DNA of 14,064 bases, from positions 1 to 14,064 of the forward strand of contig JAGGYV010000144.1 in the NCBI GenBank assembly GCA_021162325.1, read 5' to 3'. Of the stretch, positions 1 to 6,287 are shown in pieces. Every line of letters starts with the position of its first letter. Position 1 is the first letter of the stretch. This DNA comes from Desulfobacteraceae bacterium (GTDB taxonomy: Bacteria; Desulfobacterota; Desulfobacteria; Desulfobacterales; Desulfosalsimonadaceae). Under the pieces are notes generated by a model that did not search any database, was not told where the DNA came from, and was given only the letters and a program-made list of their open reading frames with translations. The position numbers and the translations under genes are program-made.

Positions 1-395
1 CCTTCTTTTTGAAAAAAGGAAACGATCTGATTTCGGGTCAATTTCTGACTGTTGGGGCCGATCCGAAGAAAAAAACCCTTAGAACAGCCATAGGGTTTCT
101 CCCGGCCCTCGGGGATATCGATCATAACAATTGAATCAGCAATGCAGATACTTACATCAATGGCGGGTTCTATCTGATTAATCGCATCCTGTATTCTTGA
201 AATGCTGACATTATCCGTCGTTGTTCCGATAATTTTTCCATCATCTGAAACCCCGATCAAAATTTTTCCGCCGGCGGCATTGGCAAAGGCGCAGACTTCA
301 GCAGGAAACGATTTATCCGGAGACTGTTTAAACTCGAGATGATATCCCTCACCGGTCTTAATCAGCTTCCTTATTTGCTGAATCTCTTTTATCAT
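1..395 (-). CDS. Schlafen/AlbA_2 domain protein, N-terminal part (cut by window edge)
   Basis: The reading frame opens with ATG at 395 and stays open to the window edge, giving 131 residues without a stop. An AAGGA ribosome binding site lies about 10 nt upstream. Residues about 10-125 match the AlbA_2 (Schlafen AlbA_2, formerly AAA_4) domain as I know it: an LEFKQS motif near residue 20, then AFANAAGGKILIGVSDDGKIIG, a pattern (AFAN..GG...IGV.D.G...G) diagnostic of the family, and a later 'FFLRIGPNSQKLTRNQI' strand-turn segment. Such proteins are nucleic-acid or nucleotide-binding regulators, often with a C-terminal winged helix or ATPase-like part, which would lie outside this window. The specific role is unknown. 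A promoter at 481-509 suggests it is transcribed alone or leads an operon continuing to the left. Confidence 0.85.
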   Translation of the reverse strand, partial: MIKEIQQIRKLIKTGEGYHLEFKQSPDKSFPAEVCAFANAAGGKILIGVSDDGKIIGTTTDNVSISRIQDAINQIEPAIDVSICIADSIVMIDIPEGREKPYGCSKGFFLRIGPNSQKLTRNQIVSFFQKE

Positions 396-480
396 TAATC
401 AACAGTCCTTAACTTTCACTCCTGATTTTATCCGGCTAATGGCATTGCCCAATAACAATTTATTATTTAACCTTTTTTAA

Positions 481-509
481 AAGATAAAATATATCCTGGC
501 AGGAGTCAA
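481..509 (-). promoter_or_regulatory. sigma70-type promoter for the AlbA_2 gene
   Basis: On the minus strand a -35 TTGACT (504-509) and a -10 TATCTT (481-486) are separated by 17 nt. The predicted start site is near 474, leaving a leader of about 80 nt before the ATG at 395. The call rests on hexamer match and spacing only. Confidence 0.55.
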
Positions 510-648
510 GGTAAATTATTGTTATTATAAACTTATTTATGATTCAAGAGGGAATAATCATCCAAAATACAAAACAAACCAAAAGCAAAAACCGGCTTTT
601 TTAATCGTTTCCTGAATGATGGGCTTGAAAAATGGGATGAATGTGGGA

Positions 649-688
649 ACAAATAAAAACGGGCACCTAAGTGCCCGTTTTTATTTGT
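649..688 (-). terminator. Rho-independent terminator after the serine tRNAs
   Basis: A perfect inverted repeat has 18-bp arms (649-666 and 671-688) and a 4-nt loop (CTAA). The GC-rich core is GGGCAC/GTGCCC, flanked by A and T runs, so a T-tract follows the stem on either strand. It begins 5 nt past the encoded CCA end of tRNA-Ser(GCU) and should end that transcript. The symmetry makes it potentially bidirectional, although nothing on the plus strand obviously needs it. Confidence 0.85.
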
Positions 689-692
689 ATAG

Positions 693-785
693 TGGCGGAG
701 AGACAGGGATTCGAACCCTGGATGCAGCTTTAACCACATACTCGCTTAGCAGGCGAGCGCCTTCAGCCGACTCGGCCATCTCTCC
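693..785 (-). tRNA. tRNA-Ser (anticodon GCU)
   Basis: Read on the minus strand, the gene opens with acceptor GGAGAGA (785 to 779) pairing with the 3' TCTCTCC. The D arm follows, then an anticodon stem CTCGC/GCGAG with loop CTGCTAA (anticodon GCT), a long class II variable arm closed by ATGTGG/GCTGCAT-type pairing, and the T arm with GGTTCGAATCC. Discriminator G and an encoded CCA (693-695) complete it. The long variable arm and discriminator G agree with serine. It decodes AGC/AGU. It lies 68 nt downstream of tRNA-Ser(UGA) and probably shares its transcript. Confidence 0.95.
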
Positions 786-853
786 GGAAATCTGATAAAT
801 CAGATTACATTAGCTATTTGCTAATTTTCTGAAAACCAGTTTATTGATTTTAT

Positions 854-939
854 TGGCGGAGAGAGTAGGATTCGAACCCACGGAGCTTTCGCTCAACGGT
901 TTTCAAGACCGCCGCCTTCAGCCACTCGGCCATCTCTCC
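854..939 (-). tRNA. tRNA-Ser (anticodon UGA)
   Basis: On the minus strand the acceptor is GGAGAGA (939 to 933), the same as in the neighbouring serine tRNA. The anticodon stem GCGGT/ACCGT encloses loop CTTGAAA (anticodon TGA). The class II variable arm has a clear GAGC-GAAA-GCTC hairpin, and the T loop holds GTTCGAATC. Discriminator G and encoded CCA (854-856) follow. It decodes UCA and, by wobble, other UCN codons. It is the first gene of the two-tRNA unit, just downstream of a good promoter. Confidence 0.95.
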
Positions 940-955
940 ATCAACTAAGAAACGA

Positions 956-984
956 TTAATACAAAATTTACAGTTACAGGTCAA
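956..984 (-). promoter_or_regulatory. promoter of the serine tRNA unit
   Basis: A minus-strand -35 TTGACC (979-984) and -10 TATTAA (956-961) have a 17-nt spacer. Transcription would start near 949, about 10 nt before the mature 5' end of tRNA-Ser(UGA), a typical distance for a tRNA precursor. Confidence 0.65.
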
Positions 985-1108
985 TATTATTTTTTTTAAA
1001 TATACCTGATCTGCTTAATTGATTCCTTTTCAGATATCTGATAGGATGCGTTCTATAGGTAACCGGACGGTATCCGGGCATAAAATCAAATTCGGCCAAG
1101 GCCTAAGA

Positions 1109-1235
1109 CCAATGATCGAAATCCGCATTTGGGACTAAATTCAGAGAAAAATCTGTGAAAATGGATTTATGAGCGAACAAATTGTTTTCACGGGTTATAT
1201 TCCAAATGCGGTTGTCTTGGGAATACCTGCATTGG
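1109..1235. repeat. imperfect palindromic element of about 127 bp
   Basis: Three blocks pair in nested order around a centre near 1172. CCAATG (1109-1114) pairs with CATTGG (1230-1235). CCGCATTTGG (1123-1132) pairs exactly with CCAAATGCGG (1202-1211). GTGAAAA (1155-1161) pairs with TTTTCAC (1185-1191). Spacing between blocks differs on the two sides, so one arm seems to carry about a dozen extra bases. It could be a decayed MITE-like element, the folded part of a non-coding RNA, or a regulatory palindrome. It ends 3 bp before the -35 box of the next promoter. Confidence 0.5.
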
Positions 1236-1238
1236 ATA

Positions 1239-1266
1239 TTGACATGTAAGTTTTTTAACCTATTAT
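1239..1266 (+). promoter_or_regulatory. promoter for the 1348-2526 gene pair
   Basis: A consensus -35 TTGACA (1239-1244) and a -10 TATTAT (1261-1266) have a 16-nt spacer. Predicted initiation near 1273 leaves a leader of about 75 nt. This is one of the closest consensus matches in the window. Confidence 0.65.
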
Positions 1267-1301
1267 ATAGTTTTAAAATTAACAATTAAGCGTATTGCTC
1301 A

Positions 1302-1333
1302 GCCGTATTCAGCATCATACGGTCTTATTTTTT
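1302..1333 (+). terminator. terminator-like hairpin in the leader (possible attenuator)
   Basis: CCGTAT (1303-1308) and ATACGG (1317-1322) form a 6-bp stem with an 8-nt loop, followed at once by a U-rich run (TCTTATTTTTT). It stands about 30 nt after the predicted start of transcription and just before the GGGAGA ribosome binding site of the 1348 gene. A second CGTAT at 1291-1295 could compete for the same 3' arm. The stem is short, so termination may be weak or conditional. Confidence 0.4.
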
Positions 1334-1347
1334 AAGGGAGAACTTAA

Positions 1348-1806
1348 ATGAAACAGAAGTACTCAATTTTTAAAGACAATGAAACCGATACCGTGACAAT
1401 CAAAGAATCTGCTGAATTAGAGAAGGGGTTATTCTCATTAATTTTTGAAGAAACATATGATAACGAGATGATCCAGGCGGCGATCAAAGAAGGAAAGGAT
1501 GCGCTGATCTCTGTTATACGGAAACCGGATCTTTATCCCATCGCAGAGTATGCTGAAAAAATAGCAGACACAATCATTGAATACTTTGAAAAAACGCCTG
1601 CAGAGGAACCGGTAGAACTCGTTTTTAATGATATCCAATTAATGCAAAAAGAGAAAAAAGAGGCACTGGAAACGGATACAGAAAAGGATAAATCCGTGGA
1701 AATTGACGATCTGCTGGATGATGACAGTGACGATTCTGAAAAAAACGATAACTCTCCCAAAAAGGTCAGCAAGTCTTCCAAAAAAGAAAAAAAGACTGAC
1801 GACTGA
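1348..1806 (+). CDS. uncharacterised protein with acidic/lysine-rich disordered tail
   Basis: A 152-residue protein I do not recognise. A GGGAGA ribosome binding site 7 nt upstream supports the ATG at 1348. Residues 1-100 look like a small folded domain with predicted helices (for example the ISVIRKPDLYPIAEYAEKIADTIIEYF region) and an end rich in Glu and Val. From about residue 105 the protein changes to a low-complexity tail: first Asp/Glu/Ser-rich (IDDLLDDDSDDSE), then Lys/Ser-rich (KKVSKSSKKEKK), which should be disordered. There is no signal peptide or membrane segment. The next gene starts 42 nt later in the same direction, so the two are probably co-transcribed. The tail suggests an interaction or nucleic-acid-tethering role, but that is inference. 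Confidence 0.75.
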   Translation: MKQKYSIFKDNETDTVTIKESAELEKGLFSLIFEETYDNEMIQAAIKEGKDALISVIRKPDLYPIAEYAEKIADTIIEYFEKTPAEEPVELVFNDIQLMQKEKKEALETDTEKDKSVEIDDLLDDDSDDSEKNDNSPKKVSKSSKKEKKTDD

Positions 1807-1848
1807 TGCGCGAACAGCGCTACAGAAACCAATTTAAGGACAAATTAA

Positions 1849-2526
1849 ATGGCATTTGAAACAAAAGAGCAGGTTCTGGAAAAAATCCTCGACCAGGAAA
1901 AGCCCGTCTGCCCGAATTGCAATAAAGAAATGGATTTATGGGAAGTTCCGCCGATCAATTTTAGTGACGGCCTGGGCTGGGATTCCCCGTATTTATATGT
2001 TTGTTTTAATGATGAATGTCCCATGTATGTCAGCGGATGGGATAATTTAATGGAAAATTATTCACACAAGGCATCATACCGATGCATCAAAAGTCCGTTT
2101 GGCAAAAACTTTGAAGCCATGCCGGTGTTCAGCCCCATGGGCGGCACGGGACAAAAAATTACGGAACAGGTGATGGCTGAAAAAGAAGCCCTCAAAGAAG
2201 CCATTAAAAAAGGATTTTCCATTCTGGCCGAGTGCTATACATCCAAAGACGACCTGACGGTTATCCGGCTCCTTTTAGATGTTCACGAACCGGTCCGGGT
2301 ACGTGTGAAAGCTGCGGAAATGGCAGGCGACCTGGCCGGACTTGAAGCCATTGACCTGATTAATAATTATAAATTCGGAAATGATATTCTGCAAAAACAG
2401 GTGAAAGAAGCGGTAGCGAAAATTCACGAACGCCATTTTACCCGGGAATGCCCGTTTTGTGCAGAAATCATCAAAAAACGGGCCAAGATATGTAAACACT
2501 GTAACCGGGATGTCGCCGGGCAATAA
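1849..2526 (+). CDS. protein with N- and C-terminal zinc ribbons
   Basis: A 225-residue soluble protein with a TAAGGA ribosome binding site before the ATG at 1849. An N-terminal zinc-binding module uses C21/C24 (CPNC) and C52/C57 (CFNDEC). A C-terminal zinc ribbon uses C201/C204 (CPFC) and C215/C218 (CKHC), followed by NRDV, a common ending for small bacterial zinc ribbons. Between them, about residues 120-190, helices of alternating hydrophobic pattern (LTVIRLLLDVHEPVRVRVKAAEMAGDLAGLEAIDLI) resemble one or two HEAT-like repeats. I cannot name the family. It probably binds a nucleic acid or protein partner and shares a transcript with the acidic-tail gene upstream. Its end lies 18 bp from the converging PilZ gene. 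Confidence 0.8.
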   Translation: MAFETKEQVLEKILDQEKPVCPNCNKEMDLWEVPPINFSDGLGWDSPYLYVCFNDECPMYVSGWDNLMENYSHKASYRCIKSPFGKNFEAMPVFSPMGGTGQKITEQVMAEKEALKEAIKKGFSILAECYTSKDDLTVIRLLLDVHEPVRVRVKAAEMAGDLAGLEAIDLINNYKFGNDILQKQVKEAVAKIHERHFTRECPFCAEIIKKRAKICKHCNRDVAGQ

Positions 2527-2534
2527 CAGATAAT

Positions 2535-2554
2535 TCAGGATCGGTTATTCCTGA
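2535..2554. terminator. weak stem-loop at the convergent gene end
   Basis: TCAGGA (2535-2540) pairs with TCCTGA (2549-2554) around an 8-nt loop, in the junction between the zinc-ribbon gene and the converging PilZ gene and overlapping the latter's stop codon. No T-tract follows on either strand, so it may only weakly stop transcription. Confidence 0.25.
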
Positions 2555-3582
2555 CTCATATGCTCCGTCAGCCGGGAAGAATCAATCGCTTCTATCATTC
2601 TCTGGGCCCATTTGGTATCACCCCTCAAGTGAATTGAGTAATCATCAAAGACCTGGGGCTGGGCAGCAATAACGGTCATCAGCTGTTCTATATTGTGGTA
2701 GGCATGATGCTTCATTGGCAGCTTAAAACGGATCTTCAACCGGCGGCCAAGCAGCATGCGGATGGTTTCTTTTTTTGAACTCTTAATAATAAATGAAAGT
2801 CCCCCAGCCGATAGATCTGAAAGATCTCCTTTGTATCCCTTTCCCATTGGTTTTTCTTTTTTGTCCAACAGTTGAAACATGACAGATCCGGAAAGGTTCA
2901 CCCGTTTATCCGACCGGCGGTCAATGCTTTTCCCTTCCAGTTCTTTTTTTATCAAATTATTTTTTATGCAGTAATCATAAAGTTTTGACTCTAATGCCGG
3001 CACCTCATTTTTCCATTTTTTCAATACATCGGTTTCAAGATATGTCGCTTTTACAGAACTTAACGCAATCATCGAAACCGTGCAAACGGTGGCGGAAAAA
3101 AAGGGCTCCTGACCAAGAATATCGCCGACTTTAAGAAGCTTAATCAGGTTCTCTTTGCCGCCCTGATTAAAAAGCGCTTTGACCTCGCCCTTATTAATAA
3201 AGTATAAACGATTGTTTAACTTCCCCTGTTCCATGATGGGTTCACCCGCCTGAAACATTTTTGATTTCATTGAATAATACAGCGCGTTTCCTTCGGAAGT
3301 TGACAGAGAATCATAGAGAATGGACCAAATTTCAAGATGTTCCTGGTCTACACTTTCACTTTTTTCTTCTTCTATGATCTCCCCGGAACGGACGATTTCC
3401 AACAGCGCCATGGGATCTGTTTCATACAGTTTTTCATGAAGGCTTTCCGCTTTTTCAAAATTCTTTTCTTTGGCATACTCCACAATCAAATCAAAAAGCA
3501 GCTTACATGCGACTTCCGTATCATTTTTACTGATACTTTGATCAATCAATGCTTCCCGTTGGGATTTGTCGTTTTCGCCCAT
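2545..3582 (-). CDS. cyclic-nucleotide-binding-fold and PilZ domain protein
   Basis: I place the start at the ATG at 3582 because AAAGGAGGGGG lies directly before it. The frame extends 17 codons further to 3633, but that start has no ribosome binding site. The product has 345 residues. Residues 1-90 are helical, possibly a tetratricopeptide-like bundle. Residues about 92-205 form a cNMP-binding/Crp-type beta barrel (GEPIMEQGKLNNRLYFINKG, then VGDILGQEPFF). Residues about 221-335 are a PilZ domain with RRSDKR (222-227) and DLSAGG (256-261), the c-di-GMP-binding signature (RxxxR and D/NxSxxG). The cNMP cassette keeps the Glu (159) but lacks the usual Arg in 'SATVCTVS', so cAMP may not be its ligand. 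It has no DNA-binding domain. It is likely a cytoplasmic c-di-GMP effector. Its own promoter (3682-3710) suggests control separate from the upstream HEAT gene. Confidence 0.85.
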   Translation of the reverse strand: MGENDKSQREALIDQSISKNDTEVACKLLFDLIVEYAKEKNFEKAESLHEKLYETDPMALLEIVRSGEIIEEEKSESVDQEHLEIWSILYDSLSTSEGNALYYSMKSKMFQAGEPIMEQGKLNNRLYFINKGEVKALFNQGGKENLIKLLKVGDILGQEPFFSATVCTVSMIALSSVKATYLETDVLKKWKNEVPALESKLYDYCIKNNLIKKELEGKSIDRRSDKRVNLSGSVMFQLLDKKEKPMGKGYKGDLSDLSAGGLSFIIKSSKKETIRMLLGRRLKIRFKLPMKHHAYHNIEQLMTVIAAQPQVFDDYSIHLRGDTKWAQRMIEAIDSSRLTEHMSQE

Positions 3583-3660
3583 TCCCCCTCCTTTAATTAT
3601 TTTTACGGAACAGCCCCTTATGCTGAAACCCATTTTCCCAAATTTTCGAATGGCAACAGA

Positions 3661-3681
3661 TTTGATGAATTTTAAATCAAA
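3661..3681. promoter_or_regulatory. inverted repeat at the transcription start, possible operator
   Basis: TTTGAT (3661-3666) and ATCAAA (3676-3681) form a perfect 6-bp inverted repeat with a 9-bp AT-rich centre. It abuts the -10 box at 3682-3687 and covers the predicted start site near 3675, a position where a repressor could act. It may be chance in AT-rich DNA. Confidence 0.3.
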
Positions 3682-3710
3682 TTTATACCGTATTTCACAC
3701 AGATTGGCAA
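3682..3710 (-). promoter_or_regulatory. promoter of the PilZ-domain gene
   Basis: A minus-strand -35 TTGCCA (3705-3710) and -10 TATAAA (3682-3687) have a 17-nt spacer. Both hexamers match consensus at five of six positions. It lies directly upstream of the stop codon of the HEAT gene (3713) and would give a leader of about 90 nt. Confidence 0.6.
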
Positions 3711-3712
3711 AG

Positions 3713-5707
3713 TTATTTTTTTTTTAAACTCGCCAGGGCCTCTTTTGCCGCTGTCCGGACTTCCGAATCATGGGACAGGATGGATAAAAATCCTTTTGAC
3801 GATGCAATCTTTTTCAACGCCGGTTCGGCGATGTCATCCCTGATTCTTCCCAAGGCCTCACAGGCTTTGATCAGAATGCTGTTTTTTGTTTTTTTTGTTT
3901 TTCCCAAAGTCCGGGTTTCAATTATTTTAATTAAATCCGGAACCGCCCGCTCAGACTTTAAAAGCCCCAGCACGGAAATCATGATCATTTTGGTTTCATC
4001 CTCCACCGCAAATAATTTTCGCAGGATAATCTCTGCCACTTGCTGCCCCCCAATACTCTGAATGGCAACGACGGCTTCGCGCTGGACCCGAGAATCCTCA
4101 TAGATCAGCATTGGCTCAAGGGCTTCCAGATGGTCACCGGTCCCGATTTTCCCCATCAGCAACACCAGATTCCGGATATAAAACCATGGGCCTGACTGTC
4201 CGAGTCGCTCCAGTACCGGCAACTCAGCGGTTTTTCCGATTTTGGTAATCACCTGAATAATGCGGTTTCGTTCGGACCGGTTATGGCTGTCATGGAGACG
4301 GTCCAGCAACATTTCCACGGTCGTCGTGCCAAGAAGAATAAGGCTGTAAATATTTTCTTTTTTCTTTGCCGACCCGTCCGGCCGCTCGTCCTTGAGCAGC
4401 ATATCCAAAATTTCTTCTGTCGCCAGATGCCCGAGCATATTCTCTGCCAGGGAGCGGATGGCTTCGTCTTTTTTCAGATTACCCGTAGCCATCTGGTGGT
4501 ACGCTTCCAGAATATGCTCAGCGGCTTCCGCCTGTTCGTTGCCGATGAGGGTCTGAGACAATTTTTTCAGCTGGTCCGTGACTTTCTCAAACACTGCCGA
4601 AACCACGGTTTCCTGCTGGATCCATTGGGAAAGTTTCCGCGACAGAGCCAGCCTTTCCTCCAAAAAATCGTCGGATGCCTCAAATTTTTCATCGATTCCG
4701 GCCATTATGTTCGCGGCAGCCGCTCTTATTTCAGGATCATCATGTTTCAGCGCCTCACCCAGATTCTCAATAATGGTGTCCGCCATGGATTTTTTGCCCT
4801 GCCGGACCATTTTTTCCACCATGCCAGCCAAACCTTCCACAGTCGCGATTTCCGGAAAGGCCATAACCTTTCCAGTCAACAGGGAATTCATCGCGGTTTT
4901 CAGATTTTCAATCTTTAATTGCTGTTGCGATTCCGTTTCCTTTTGCACTGCCGACACGGCTTGTTTCTCAATATCCGACCGGCTCTTTTCAGCATTTGTT
5001 ACCAACTCAAAAATCCGCTCCACAAACTGTTTTTGGACGGAGGAATACGTATCTTCGGCGGCCACAGTCTCACTGGTTTTTTTTGTTTTCTGCGCCAGTG
5101 CCGTTAATTCCTTCTTGTTCAGATTGTTCACAAATTCCATAAAACCGTTTTCGTCGAAGGTTTTCGCTTTTTCTCCTGTCAAAGCCGCCAGCAACTCCTC
5201 TTCGGACATGTCCTGAAAGGAGCTTAAAACCGTTTCAGCGACGGCGCGCTGCTCTTCGTCCATTTTAAAATAAATTTGCTCATCAATCTTAAAATGCGTG
5301 ACATTCAATTTCTCAAGCAATCGCCCGATTCCACCCGCAGCCTTCACCTCATCCGCAGTTTTAACCATGATCTGTACAAACCCGGCGATTTCTTTTTCCG
5401 AAAGTCCTTTGCTGATGGATATACTACGAATCCCAAGATCCAGCATCAGCGAAATAAAAGAGAGCACCTGGGGACGTTTTTGTTCTTTCTCAGAAAGGGG
5501 GTCGCTCTGGATGAGAAGACTTCTTTCTGATTCCGAATAAACCACAGAATCGACATGCTCGAAAATCGCTGCAAAGATAAGATACAGCCGCTGAATGGAA
5601 GTAGCGATCAATGCGCTGCCCGGTGGATACAACCGCGCGCTGGTAATCGCTGCATTCATGGCAACCAGCACATCAATGGCATATTTTTTTACAATTGAAA
5701 TGTCCAT
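3713..5707 (-). CDS. large HEAT-repeat protein
   Basis: A 664-residue soluble protein with no signal peptide or membrane segment. Residues 1-110 form a helical module (start MDISIVKKYAIDVLVAMNAA, with the 'RLYPPGS' stretch) of a type I recall from bacterial HEAT proteins, but I cannot name its function. The middle (about 130-400) is helical, Gln/Lys/Glu-rich and probably partly coiled coil. From about 430 to the end there are repeated HEAT/PBS-lyase-type helical pairs, for example LLGTTTVEMLLDRLHDSHNRSERNRIIQVITKIG, ALEPMLIYEDSRVQREAVVAIQSIGG and AVPDLIKIIETR..ILIKACEALGRI. Such solenoids are protein-binding scaffolds. The ribosome binding site is weak (AGAAAAAG). The gene starts 20 nt after the HSDR_N-type gene and probably shares its transcript. 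The PilZ gene is immediately downstream. Confidence 0.85.
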   Translation of the reverse strand: MDISIVKKYAIDVLVAMNAAITSARLYPPGSALIATSIQRLYLIFAAIFEHVDSVVYSESERSLLIQSDPLSEKEQKRPQVLSFISLMLDLGIRSISISKGLSEKEIAGFVQIMVKTADEVKAAGGIGRLLEKLNVTHFKIDEQIYFKMDEEQRAVAETVLSSFQDMSEEELLAALTGEKAKTFDENGFMEFVNNLNKKELTALAQKTKKTSETVAAEDTYSSVQKQFVERIFELVTNAEKSRSDIEKQAVSAVQKETESQQQLKIENLKTAMNSLLTGKVMAFPEIATVEGLAGMVEKMVRQGKKSMADTIIENLGEALKHDDPEIRAAAANIMAGIDEKFEASDDFLEERLALSRKLSQWIQQETVVSAVFEKVTDQLKKLSQTLIGNEQAEAAEHILEAYHQMATGNLKKDEAIRSLAENMLGHLATEEILDMLLKDERPDGSAKKKENIYSLILLGTTTVEMLLDRLHDSHNRSERNRIIQVITKIGKTAELPVLERLGQSGPWFYIRNLVLLMGKIGTGDHLEALEPMLIYEDSRVQREAVVAIQSIGGQQVAEIILRKLFAVEDETKMIMISVLGLLKSERAVPDLIKIIETRTLGKTKKTKNSILIKACEALGRIRDDIAEPALKKIASSKGFLSILSHDSEVRTAAKEALASLKKK

Positions 5708-5727
5708 AATAGACTTTTTCTAAAAGT

Positions 5728-6273
5728 TTAAATTAATATTTTCCGGGAAACGTTTACGTTCATACTATCATAGGATCGAAAAATAATCTTTTCTTTTCCC
5801 CGTTTTTTATCGGAAAATTCAATCGGTTGAATGCCTGATAAAATTTCGGTTGCTTGTAAATGGGACGGAATGCGGCTCAACCCCTCTCCAATTTTTTTAC
5901 CGGAAATTGTATCATAAATAACCGCTGTTTGACTGTCTGAAACCACGGCATACGGAACCGGAAACGATTCAAAAATCCGTGCCGCAGAAAGCACTTCCCG
6001 CTCCCGGGAGTCCAATGATCCGGCAGCGCACTTAATCACCATAAAACTTCTGTTTTCAACGGATACCACCAGGTCCAGCTGGGACGCATAGCAACTGCCG
6101 TCAATATCGATCCTGATATCCACGTCCACACGAATATCTGTTGTGTGATAGCCTTTTACTTCTATAAGATATTTCTCAAGATGCTGCCGGAGTTCTTCGA
6201 CACCCACATTGGGAATTATTTTGCCGGTGATATAATCTGTCAGCATCTCATAACTTTTACCATTATCCGGCAT
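5728..6273 (-). CDS. type I restriction R-subunit N-terminal-like (HSDR_N) protein, stand-alone
   Basis: A 181-residue protein whose central part (about residues 60-145) resembles the HSDR_N family, a PD-(D/E)XK nuclease fold. It shows a QLDLVV strand (D67), then a buried strand ending MVIKC (K81), a helix (SREREVLSAARIFESFPVP) and a YAVVSDSQTAVIYDTISGKKI segment matching the 'asnG...i.d...G' tail of that family. In active members the second strand reads E-x-K. Here it reads V-I-K, so the acidic ligand seems lost. There are no helicase domains and no restriction genes nearby. AGGAC sits 6 nt before the ATG. It begins 14 nt after gpmI ends and precedes the HEAT gene by 20 nt, so it belongs to that operon. 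A non-catalytic or nucleotide-sensing role is possible, but the function is unknown. Confidence 0.7.
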   Translation of the reverse strand: MPDNGKSYEMLTDYITGKIIPNVGVEELRQHLEKYLIEVKGYHTTDIRVDVDIRIDIDGSCYASQLDLVVSVENRSFMVIKCAAGSLDSREREVLSAARIFESFPVPYAVVSDSQTAVIYDTISGKKIGEGLSRIPSHLQATEILSGIQPIEFSDKKRGKEKIIFRSYDSMNVNVSRKILI

Positions 6274-6287
6274 ATTAAAGTCCTGAT

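Larger units (their letters stand above)
396..692. other. intergenic region between the AlbA_2 gene and the tRNA pair
   Basis: About 297 bp with no credible gene. It holds the AlbA_2 promoter (481-509) and the tRNA terminator (649-688). The rest is AT-rich and I see no further structure that I would defend. A 68-codon minus-strand frame across 533-739 runs into the tRNA gene and is not coding. Confidence 0.6.
940..1347. other. 408-bp non-coding region between the tRNA unit and the plus-strand gene pair
   Basis: This divergent region holds the tRNA promoter (956-984), an imperfect palindrome (1109-1235), a plus-strand promoter (1239-1266) and a leader hairpin (1303-1322). A 60-codon minus-strand frame at 1103-1285 and a 26-codon plus-strand frame at 1169-1249 both lie across the palindrome, lack a convincing ribosome binding site and resemble no protein I know. 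I treat the stretch as non-coding. Confidence 0.6.

Noticed and set aside
1169..1249. 26-codon plus-strand frame (MSEQIVFTGYIP...) in the palindrome
   Set aside because: Very short, no ribosome binding site, overlaps the palindromic element and ends inside the promoter of the next gene. At best a decayed gene fragment.
1103..1285. 60-codon minus-strand frame
   Set aside because: It lies across the palindrome and the plus-strand promoter with no recognisable protein signature.
4283..5216. Plus-strand frames of more than 200 codons opposite the HEAT gene
   Set aside because: They are antisense to a well-formed coding sequence and have the Phe/Ser-rich composition expected of antisense to Glu/Lys-rich genes.
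5728..6273. Part of a restriction-modification or defence system
   Set aside because: No helicase, specificity, methylase or other defence gene is near, and the catalytic acidic residue appears absent.
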